A stretch of 64,000 nucleotides of DNA from Microbotryomycetes sp. JL201 (taxonomy: Eukaryota > Basidiomycota > Microbotryomycetes): assembly GCA_033819885.1 (NCBI GenBank), contig JAQYUZ010000003.1:620001-684000 (forward strand), given 5' to 3'. Each line of letters begins with the position of its first letter. Positions within the stretch are counted from its first letter, which is position 1. Below, one piece after another: positions 1 through 9,553 of this stretch. The position numbers and the translations under genes were made by a program. The notes under the pieces are model-generated. The model saw only the letters and a list, made by a program, of their open reading frames with translations, was not told the origin of the DNA and searched no databases.

Positions 1-132
1 AACGGAGAAGCCACAAGTTGGGCCCCGCTTCGGAACCTCGGGCCGAGCTCGCTTCACCCGGTTATACAACTCTTGAGTTCATTACGCAAGCCATGCTGTC
101 TATAACTACTTGCAGTACACAAATGCGTCCAT

Positions 133-3100
133 TCACTCCAGTAACCTGTTCAGTTCACGCAACCCTTTCGCCAAACCGAAACTTGCTCCCGCCATGGCCT
201 GCTTCGTCTGCTTCGAGAAAGCTTGCCCGGGCGCCTTGCTCGTCTCGCTCTGCATCTCGCTCAACTTGTCACAATTGTCGATCAGATCCCTCAGAATGCC
301 GTCGCCTTCCTCACGAGCAGATCCTTGAAGCGCGTCGCGTGAGATAGCCACGATCGACGAAACGATCGTGATGATCTCTGTCAGGTTTTCGTTCAACTGC
401 TCGCCTGACGCCCCATTCCGCATCGACGACAGCAGAGACTGAATCGAGTGGACAATGGCCTCTGTTTGGTTTTCGATGTAGGCCTGCGATACGGGCATTC
501 AGCATTCGTGCATTACACGGGACGAGGAAGTCAGGCAGGCCCACCTTGAGTTCCTCGGCAGAATTCTCTATCCGCGGGCTTTGACCTACGTCGGGACCAG
601 GCTGGGAGAGCGAAATAGCCCTGGACGCGCCAGAGTATCGTTGCTGCTCATCCCGAACGCCCGAGTGAGAAGCTTCGCCATCGTAAGCTTGTCTCTGCTC
701 GCGCTGGGTGTCGTAATCAGCTTGACTCCGCCCCTGCCAATCATTGTAATGCTGAGTGGGTGTAGGTTCTGGATGACTCGGCGGTTGCGGCAACGCCGCG
801 TTTGAGCGCCCTTGATAAGATGAAGCGGTCGAGTCGTATCGGTGGTGCTGGGGCGAAGCGACCCGGCGATGCGGATCTACTGTTGACTGTTGATTATATC
901 GGTCTTGCTCCCACGAGGATGACGGGGGCCGGTTGGGGCTGGCACTCGATCCAGCCTGCCATGACCGCTCATTTGGCGCTACATTCCGCGTTTGAGATTG
1001 CATCGACCCGACTGGCGACGTGGCACGCTCTGCCTGAGAACTGCGATCTCGCGACCCACTGCCGCCGCCCATGCTAAAGCTGCTGAAAGCGTTCTTGACG
1101 CTGCTCAAGCCACCGCTTAGGTACCCGTTCGGCTTTGAGGGCGGCGCAGGGGCGCTCGAGTCGGGCAAAGAAGGCATTGGCTCGTTTCTAGCCTCTGCCG
1201 CCATTCGACTGGCTGCGGTAGATCTCCTGATCTTGAGCAAGCGTACGAGGTCGACCACCGTTGCTGATAAATGTGAAGCGGCGGCGTCGAGCAAAGACAC
1301 GGGCGAGATGCCGAACGAAGTTGCGTGCGTTTTGCTGGCAGTCATCAAGTTGGACAAGGTCGCCTGAAGCTTCGGTCGCAACATTTGCATTTGTTCTTGC
1401 TCTTGCGGAGACAGCCGAGACAGGTCGACCGACAGCAAATCTTCCTCGATCTTGTCGATGGCTGATACGACTGCTCGGGCGGCACCCAGAACGGATGACA
1501 CGTCCTCTGACCTGCCGGCCTGCAGCAGATCGTCGATGGACGTCTGAAAATTCGAGACGTTGATGTCGGCGATCTGACCATCCGGGCTGGCAGGCATGTA
1601 ATCGCCTTCGACCCGGATGGTAGATGAGAATATTTGAGAGGTGGCTGCGGACAAAATTTCAAGATCAGAGACCTCGAAAAACGCCGGAGGTTTGACAGCA
1701 TAGAAAAACGCCGGAGGTTTGTGACAGCATACCTTTGAGATTGCGCAGCTCCGTTTTCGTTTGCTCGTACCGCTTCTTCCAAGTTTTAACTTCGTCCTCT
1801 CTGCTCTCGAACGCTTTCTGATCGCGTTCTCGTTCTTCCAGCAACGCTTCGTACTTTGCGTTGACATCTCGCAACTCGTACGCCAGCGATGTGACTTCGT
1901 CTCTCAACTCGTTCGCCAAAATCTCCGCCTCTGATTTTTCTCTCGCAAGCCTCTCCAAATCAGATCTCATCCTCGCAACATCTCCGGGCGCGGCAGTTTC
2001 GCGGGCGCGAGCTTGGACCGCATCAAAGTCTCGTCGTAATCGGTCGTAGCTCATCTCCTGTTGCTCGTATCGCTGTTTAAAAAACAGTGTGAGCCGACTC
2101 AGCTCCTCTGAAGGTCGATGCACTTACTTCTTGATGCGTCCGAACTTGGTTCTCAAGATCGCGCATCCGGGCCTGTTCATCGGATCGGTTCTAAGCAAAA
2201 GTAGTCATGAGTATAGGGTACACGGTTGCAGGAGAAAGCCTTCGCTCACTTTCAGGGCGTTGCTCGCATCTTCATTCTCGCGCTCGAGCTCAGCGATCCT
2301 GTTTTGCATGACCGTGATTCTGTACTCGTAATCTGACTTCATCTTTTCTCGCTCTTCATCCTTCCACTACATTCGGTTCACGGAACGTCAGTATGAAAGA
2401 CCAGCGGAGGTTGAGACGACCTTACATTCCGGCCTGAGTCGCCAACCTCGCTCGCCGGAGCGCTGCCATATCCGCCAATGAAGCGAGTGCCAGCACTCGA
2501 TTCGCTCGCACGAGACGCAACAACAGAGTCTGCGGGCGGCGACTGCGGTTGACGGTCTGCGAGCGCCTCTTGCTCTCCTTCTCTGCTGAATTGCTGGGGA
2601 CTGCCGTACGACGCCGTCGAGGGTGAATTAACGAGATCTTTCGGTTTCGTTAGACCGCCAAAGCCCGGTTGGGATGTGAAAGACTCTCTCCGTTGATGAC
2701 CATCTGGTCTCACGGGCTGTGCGTTATTATTGTATGCGCCGGACGGTTGTTCCTCCATTACGAGTGTACTCTTGTTCGGCACAACGACGTCATTCGATGA
2801 CGATTGAGGCGTCGGTGCGCGTCTCGCAGCTAGATTCGTTGGTGGCGCGTGTTGTGATGATGGCTGCTGCAAGTTTGACGAGGTCGAGTCTGAGCGAGGG
2901 ATCGACGATGACGAAGGGTCTCGCGGAAACGTAGGCGAGTGGATGGGGGACTGAGAGGGCGTAGGACCCTGTTGGTCGCCCACTTAGCCTCCAGCAAGGC
3001 ACAGATAAACAGAACTGACGAACCTGGTCTGAGAACTCGGGGTAACGACGATCGAGCTCGAAGTATACGTCGCTAGCCAGATCACGGAAGCGCTGAGGTG

Positions 3101-3821
3101 GCAACGTCGCCAACTTTTGGCGCGCCTGATTTCGTTTCGGATGAAACTCGTTTCTAACCGACAAGAATGGTTCTGCGTGGTGAAGTGATAAACGTTAGAG
3201 GACAGGAGATGAAATCGAGCTTTAGGATGAAGACGCACGCTCTCCTGGTCGTCCAGCGGCATCCTCGAGCCGCCTGATAAGCTCATCATACACGTCCGTG
3301 CTCAGCTCCTGGAATTGCTGCCGTGTCAGGCGCGTGAGCTTTTCACGCGCATTGCTGCGAAAGTGCCGAATAGGAAGACGTCAGCAACGAATTTCACAGG
3401 TGCTCGTCGGCGGGTCGAGTGCCTTGGCATGCATCGATGACCTTGCCTACAAGTCATCCAAGCATCCATGTGTTACTCACTTGCGCGTTGAGGCGTTTGC
3501 AAGCGCGCCTTGCTTGGTCAACCAGTCTTTGAGTGCGTCATAGTGTGTCCTGGCGACCTGTCTGCTCTGTTCCAAGCTCAATGGTGCCGGTTTTGGTGGA
3601 CCTGTGCCTGCTGCAGAGCTACCGACGCCGCTCGATCCAGAGCCGGACCGTTGTGGTGGTGCGCCGAGCGGCTTGCCGGTGCTCGCATAACCAGCGTTCG
3701 CGCCGTTCGCATGGCTGTTGAGGTGGCCGTTGTTATTGCTGTTGCCTGCGCTCGACATGGAGTAGCCCGTGAACGCGTCGGCCGGGGGAGGCGGGCGCGT
3801 CGGCGCGCGTTGCGACGACAT
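133..3821 (-). CDS. SPA2: Spa2-like polarisome scaffold protein
   Basis: Spa2 organises the polarisome at sites of polarised growth, linking formin, MAP kinases and actin regulators. The start is the ATG at 3821 (MSSQRAPTRPPPPADAF). About 80 residues in, the first Spa2 homology repeat spans an intron and contains NAREKLTRLTRQQFQEL followed by STDVYDEL. The second repeat contains RNQARQKLATLPPQRFRDL and DVYFEL. This paired repeat is the hallmark of the Spa2/GIT family. A Ser/Pro-rich linker follows, then a long coiled coil (about 2340-1735), a second disordered region (about 1150-550) and a conserved helical C-terminus ending RELNRLLE before the TGA at 133-135. There are at least eight exons. 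The intron at 1645-1732 carries a tandem duplication. The upstream gap to PXR1 is a shared divergent promoter. Identification is strong; exact inner exon borders are less certain. Confidence 0.88.
1676..1731. repeat. Near-perfect tandem duplication inside a SPA2 intron
   Basis: Two adjacent copies (1676-1702, 27 bp; 1703-1731, 29 bp) share the core AAAACGCCGGAGGTTTG and differ only by a TG insertion. On the minus strand the upstream copy carries the GTATGC donor (from 1732), while the inner copy reads CTATGC and cannot be a GT donor. The intron is 88 nt; removing one copy leaves about 60 nt, the usual size here. A recent local duplication is the simplest reading. Confidence 0.85.
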
Positions 3822-4331
3822 TGACTCCTAAGCACGCGTCGCGCCCACAAATGAGAAAGGCCACGAGACTGTTTGCGTAGTGACGGGTGCCCGGTGTCCG
3901 CCCGTCGATGCGATGCCTTTTGCTGCTGCAAGATATCCCGCAGCAGCCGAAACCTTCGCGTGCGCCTCCTGTCTTTCGTTGTGCTCTGCGTCTCCTGCCT
4001 GAGCTCGAGACTCTACTGCGCCATCGACGTATTACGCTAATAGCAAGTTGATCCTCCGCTTACGTCACTGGCCTGTCTAGCAAACTAGACATGGTTAGGT
4101 CGAGATCACGTGCAGGCTCGATCGCTGACCGTGTGCGACTGTTGCAGTGGGACTGTCGGGTCGCAAAGAGAAGCAACGCATCCCAGAAGGTTTGTGGCAA
4201 TGTGCCCCTTACTACTGACTTGCTCAAGGTCGTTGCTGACGCTCTGCAACTTTTTTGATCCGCCGATTCGCGCTCGGCGTTTTTCGTGTGCTGGTTTGTG
4301 CTGCACCTACTACAGATCCTCGTAACACGAG
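3822..4331. promoter_or_regulatory. Divergent intergenic region SPA2 / PXR1
   Basis: This 510-bp gap separates the two start codons and must hold both promoters. The only named motif I see is a CACGTG E-box core at 4107-4112, which is common by chance. Short open frames in both strands look incidental. Confidence 0.45.
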
Positions 4332-6001
4332 ATGGGCCAACGGTCAGTCACCTTGAGCTCTCCGCCGTCTCTCAGTTCTGTGATTGACCCACCAGAGATT
4401 GCCCCGCAGACACTGCCGCGCCAGGCTTCCGCCTGCTAGCGTCCATGGGATGGACGCCGGACGCACCTGGTCTCGGTCTCGCGTCCTCTCAGCAGCAAAT
4501 TATTGCAGGCGGCGGGTCACAGTTTTCGAAAAAGATCACGGCGATTCCCCTCGCAAAGGACGACACGATGGGCATTGGCGCTAGGAGGGGCACGGCTATT
4601 GGCAACATTCGTGCAATGGGCTTGCCCGCCGTGAACGGGTTTGTGTCCGCTAGCAGCGGCGAGGGCACGCCTACGACAGGTCAAGCACCAACAACGGGTG
4701 GCGACTTTGGCAGGCTGCTCGAACGTCTCAACAAGGCAAAGAGCTCGCAGGCAGCGTCGTCAGAATCGCAATCGACTACAGAAGACACTGACGTGCACAA
4801 GGCTGCCACCGAGAAACCCAAAAAGGACAAGAAGAGTAAGAAAGACAACAAGGAAAAGAAGGACAAGAAAGATCGCAAGCGCAAGCGCGACGCTGACAGC
4901 GAAAACGAGCAAGAAGTCTCAAAGGAAGAAGTTCCTGAAGTGGCTGCGAGCACGGAGGCTGTCAAAGCGTCCGCTGGGTCAGCGTCAGTGTCTGAAAGTG
5001 CATCCCCGACAGCCTCCCCAGGGCCAGAAGCGATTCTTCGCAATCCACGCATGGCGTAAGTCTGCCCAATTCTCCATCCTCCGCAATACTGACTCCGCAT
5101 ACCCAGCGCTCGTTCAAAGCACTTACGAGCCAAACGTCTCGCGGCAGGTAATGCCGCCGCCATGGCCGAAATTCTAGGCATCGCGCCTGCCGGTACTGCG
5201 TCTGCCACACCATCTCCTCCACCTTCTGTAAACTCCATTCCGTCAAACGGTATTGCCAGCACACTCACGGCTAACGCTGGCGCGGGCATTGGTGCGGCTT
5301 CGTCAGGATTGCGAAGCGAGGTTCTGAGGAGCGAGCCTCTCAGAGTCAGCAAACCCTCGACTGAAGGTTGGCCAACTGCTCCTCCGCGGACATTTCCCTC
5401 GTTCGCCGCGGCGAGCACTTCAAATTTGTCAGCGACGTTCGCCCCTGGATCGTCGTCTGAAACAACAAGCGATCCCAACGCGTCAAAAACGGCGTTCCCA
5501 ACGTTTGCGAAAGCTAGCACGACTAGCCTAGTTGCTTCGTTTGAGCCAACAAACGCTGAAAAGGCTGCAGCTGTTGAGAAGACGGAGGAGAGCGACAAGG
5601 AGAGACGAAAGCGGGAGAAGAAGGAAAAGAAGGAGAAAAAAGACAAGAAAAAAAAGGCCAGCAATGAGCAAAATGCAGGAGATGCGTCGGAAGAGACCGC
5701 GCCTGTCCGACACGAGCCCTCTGTCAGAAATGGTCTCGGTTCGGGAATTGGGAGCGGCGAGAGCGCAGCGGCAAAAATGATGGCTTCAATGTTTGCGAAA
5801 GCATCAACGACCAGTTTACAGTCGACTTTTGTCGCAGAGACGAACACTGAGGCAGCGGAAGGAGCCATGGACGCAGACACGGCCGGAACCACCGCCACTG
5901 TCAATGGCGACGAGGCAGCACGCAAAAAGGAGAAGAAGGAGCGCAAGGAGGCCAAGCGAGCAAAGAAGGAGGCAAAAAGGGCCAAAAAAAGCGAGGCATG
6001 A
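4332..6001 (+). CDS. PXR1: PXR1/Gno1-type G-patch protein (PinX1 family)
   Basis: Members of this family act in the nucleolus in rRNA/snoRNA maturation, and PinX1 also inhibits telomerase. Exon 1 is tiny (MGQ plus two bases from ATG 4332); a 53-nt intron with a GTCAGT donor leads into FRLLASMGWTPDAPGLGLA, a G-patch core. RLLERLNKAK follows, the conserved segment after the G-patch in PinX1 proteins. A second intron near 5057-5108 joins to ARSKHLRAKRLAAGN, matching the basic R-x-K-R-x-A block of the family. The rest is low complexity: two Lys/Glu-rich tracts (about 4810-4900 and 5590-5660), a Lys/Arg/Ala-rich end, and three copies of a FAKASTTSL-type repeat (about 5401, 5499 and 5789). The stop is at 5999-6001. 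A long antisense open frame across it is compositional, not a gene. Confidence 0.82.
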
Positions 6002-6097
6002 GTATTCGTAACCCCGCTGGAGCGCAGGGATCGCTAAGGGTAGACGGTGGTTCTAGACATGCTGAATGCATTGCACTAATCAACGGGAACAGGGAAC

Positions 6098-7231
6098 CTA
6101 TCGAATCTGACTTGGAAAGCACCCTAACTCTCGTTCGGCTTTGTGCTGGGCACATTCACGCTTAAGATCGTGGCTCGGGCTATCGATTGATGTTCTGATT
6201 TTGTGGCGAGACGGCTTTGTCGGCGATGGGCCAATCACTGACAGGGCGCTCTCTCGACTCCGAGTTGTTGTTCGTGGGGTAGCCGGATTCCGAATGGCAG
6301 ACTGCGTCGAGTGCCTGCGATGCAGTGCAATCCTGTGGTTCGGCTTCGGTGAAGCTGGCGGGGTCGCCATTGGGGAAAGGATTGGAGTCGAGACGAGCGC
6401 CTTGGTTCCAGACTCTATCAAGGCTCTGATACGCTCTGCCATGGCGTCCATCTCGGCGTCTGCTGCGCGCGATTCGTCGTCCTCGTGTTGGTCCTCTTCG
6501 TGATGTTCGAGCGGTTCGAATGCTGCTAGCTTGCTAGGCAGCCGTAGATGCGCAAAAGGATCCGTCCCAGATACCAGCTCAATGTATGGTGAAGATGATG
6601 TGTACACGGCTAACGATCTCCGCTTGGCGTGTTTGCGGTCTCTGACCGAGGCGCGAGCTTGAATGTCCTTTGATCGCACATGGGCATCGTCAGCATGTCA
6701 TACTGGCCAAAAAGATGACAATAGCTCACGCCAGATAAGACCGTCAAAGACGGAGTAGGCCGTGTGGTTTGATTGATTGCAGCTGCTGTGTTTGCCACTC
6801 GCCGAACTGCCTTCTGCTCCCTTGCTTTGAGATGGCGGTCGACGTCGTCGTCCAGAATAGTGACAGGGCTGCGATTTCAGAGCACTGTGTCAAGAATGTC
6901 GCGTACGCGCTTGTGCCAGAGAAGCTGACTCTGGATTCTGCCACAGCTGGTACGCCGCATGAGCAACTCCGACAGAGAACGCAGCACTCTCGACTCCGAG
7001 CGCGATCGTGGACCCAATCAAGCTTCGTCTCTTGCGTCTCGAGTCTGCGCTTATGTCTTCATGTCGCTCACTGTCGGCTATTGACATGTTTGACGCGTCG
7101 GACCGCGTCGACGAGCCGGACGCTGGCTCCTGCAAGCGGTCATGGTCGCTCTGATGGCTGTCTGGCGCATGTACACGAGGTCGATGCTGAGTTGCTGGTC
7201 GGCTGAAGAATGTTTGCAAGGGCCACGGCAT
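6098..7231 (-). CDS. Hypothetical protein, possible single membrane helix
   Basis: I do not recognise this protein. The likely start is the ATG at 7231 (MPWPLQTFFSRPATQHR). The first exon ends in a mildly hydrophobic stretch, SLIGSTIALGVESAAFSVGV, then HAAYQLWQNP. A 60-odd-nt intron with a GTCAGC donor rejoins in frame at PVTILDDDVDRHLKAREQKA, a charged helix. A second intron (GTGAGC donor, acceptor just before GACATTCAAG) leads to DIQARASVRDRKHAKRRSL and an acidic, Ser/Pro-rich tail ending at 6098. Phases agree at both junctions, which supports a real gene of about 310 residues. A downstream start at MSIADSERHED is also possible. It lies convergent with PXR1 and divergent from the protease. 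Confidence 0.55.
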
Positions 7232-7663
7232 GCTGGCTAAGTAGGAATGTCGCGCGTGAAGAAGCAAGTGCCGCTTTCCGTGCAGGCCACGTACTGCCGA
7301 CAAAGCCTTGCCTTTCGACTTTGTCAAAACTATCTACACCGGCTGCAGTCGGGATGAGTCAATCGGATGAGAGGAAAAAGGAGTTAAGTCACGTGACTTG
7401 ACAAGACATTGGTGTGCATTGCTTCTTCCCTCATCGCAAAACAGTAGTGCTTCGGAGGTTTAATTTCTTCGGTGTGACTTCGCAGTACCCAGCGTTGCAC
7501 GGCCTGTGATGCGCAGTCGCACTTCCTCAGATGTAATGACGGAGACGCACACCGAGCGCTACTTGACTTCTCACCACAACCACCGACCTCGCCAGGCTCT
7601 AGTTCTTGATCGCCTTCGCCTCCTTGCACTACTCCTAGGTCGGCTTACTGCGTACAACTCGCT
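7232..7663. promoter_or_regulatory. Divergent intergenic region with a 14-bp E-box palindrome
   Basis: This 432-bp gap contains AAGTCACGTGACTT at 7386-7399, a perfect 14-bp palindrome around a CACGTG core. That is the binding form of bHLH factors of the Cbf1/USF type. It lies about 265 bp upstream of the protease ATG. Other CACGTG cores sit between genes at 4107, 28845, 34609 and 38363, but without so long a palindrome. The regulatory role is inferred. Confidence 0.45.
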
Positions 7664-9413
7664 ATGAAGTCGAGTTTGGCTGTGACTGCGACGATCGCAG
7701 CGCTCGCGGCGACGCTCGCTGGTCCCCACGGCGTCAGCGCTGCTCCCGCACCTGCTTTACCTGTGTCAGAGCTCGGATTGAGCGCTGGTGACCATGCTGC
7801 ACGCGCGATCACGGTGCCACTGAAGCGTCGACGTGCTGCCAACGCCAACGGTCGAGGCAGTGCCGAAGACTTTTTGCGCAAGGCGCACCACATGATTAAC
7901 AAGTACGGCGGCACCGTTGCAACGAGCGGCTCAAATGAGAAGCGACAGGCCAAGCTCGACTTGACCAATTACCAGGACGCGTGAGTCGAGCTCGTCACGG
8001 CTCGGCCTATTTCTGGAGCGGCGCCGCTGACGCCACACGGCACCGAATCACAGCCAGTTCTACGCCACTGTCACGATTGGCACTCCCGGCCAAGACTTTA
8101 ACCTGATCATGGACACGGGCTCGAGTGACCTGATCCTCGCGATCGAAGGCTGCAGGGGCTGTCAGCGCACGACGCCAGGCTTGACGGAGAGCGCGTCTTC
8201 AACACTCGAGATCTCGAGGAACGATTTCCAAATCACGTACGGCAGCGGGCAAGCATCTGGTCAGCTTGTAGAAGACACTGTCTCGATTGGGAACTACACG
8301 ATCGAGTACGTCTCGACCTGTTGAACCCTAGAGATTTCGCTGACTGGCGCTCGTAGTCCTCAGATCTTTGCCGCTTGCAGCGTGATGCAAAACATTGTCG
8401 ACGGCAGCATCAGTGGCATTCTCGGCCTCGGCTTTCAAAGCATTGCCCAGTCAGGAGCTACGCCTCTTGTGCAAGCTCTGGCGCAGAATGGCTCGCTTCC
8501 CTCCCCCGAGATTGGTTTCGCGTTCAAGTAAGCTCAACAGATACGTACTCATAATAACGATTGAAATTTCTTCTTAACAGGACCTACGCTTACGATGAGC
8601 TTACCAACGATGAAATGCCTGGCGGCACGATGACGATTGGTGGGGTCGACAGTAGCGCATACACAGGCGATATCAACTGGATCAGCCTTGTTCAACCAGA
8701 GGGCTACTGGCAGATTCCACTCGAAGGCATCACAGTCGAGGGCAATTCTACTGGCATTACGGCTGACGCAGTCGTCATCGATACGGCCACGACTCTGATT
8801 GGTGGTCCGGCTGGTGCAGTGCAAGCGATCTACGCCAACATTCCAGAGGCTCAGCCGTACACTCTGCAGGGCGAGTCAGGCTATTACTCGAGTGAGTCTT
8901 GGACTGTGACGAGTTTCCAATGCTCGAGTGCTGACGTGCGTCGTTCCAGTGCCTTGTTCGTCGCAAGTCGATGTCAGTCTTCGATTTGGCGGTCAAACCT
9001 ATTCCATTCCGGCGGATTCGTTCAACGCCGGAGCGATAGACACCGCTGGTCAAAATTGCCTGGGCGCTGTTTTCGTCTTGCCCCAATCTTCGTCGATGCC
9101 CTGGGTTATTGGAGAGTGAGTCATTTCGTGACTTTCGACATGATGACTGCAGTTTTGACGGTTTCGGATGATCGTCAGGGCGTTTTTGACTGGCGTGTAC
9201 TCGGCGTTCCGCTTTGAACCTGCTGCAGTCGGACTCGCAACGCTCGGCAACGGTGGCAGCTCTGGCGGAAACTCGCAAGACTCGTCGTCCGGTGGATCAA
9301 GCAGTGGTAATAGCAGCGGTAGTGGCGGCACAAGCGGCGCAAGCACTCTGTTGAAGACGCCGTTGTCCGTTGCCACACTCGTGCTCGCCGCATCCGCCTT
9401 CATGGCCATGTGA
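7664..9413 (+). CDS. Secreted pepsin-like aspartic protease, probable GPI anchor
   Basis: This is an A1-family aspartic endopeptidase. It starts MKSSLAVTATIAALAATLAG, a signal peptide, followed by a basic propeptide (LKRRRAAN) and a Lys-Arg before the mature region. Six exons give ATVTIGTPGQDFNLIMDTGSSDLILA (first catalytic Asp, in two pieces DFNLIMDTGSSD), the flap YGSGQASGQL, GILGLGF, GGVDSSAYTGDINWISL and the second catalytic segment VIDTATTLIGGP. The second motif is DTA rather than the usual DTG or DSG. The C-terminus is a Gly/Ser-rich spacer ending in a hydrophobic stretch with AMAM-like end, which suggests a GPI-anchored, yapsin-like enzyme acting at the cell surface. Intron donors are all GT; phases agree. 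The exact substrate cannot be told. Confidence 0.9.
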
Positions 9414-9553
9414 TCTAGACAGTGACTGTTGATACACGCTTGCAAGCAATCCTTTGTAGACTTTGCGCCACTGCTGCATCTGCAAATTTTTCATATCGTT
9501 GATGACGCTCAGGCCGCGCTCGATCGCTCGCTGATGTTGCTCAGGCGCATGGC

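Noticed and set aside
4681-5985. Long minus-strand open frame (434 codons) antisense to PXR1
   Set aside because: It is the mirror of Lys/Glu- and Ser/Ala-rich coding sequence; its Leu/Phe/Ser-rich translation shows no domain, while the plus strand has the G-patch.
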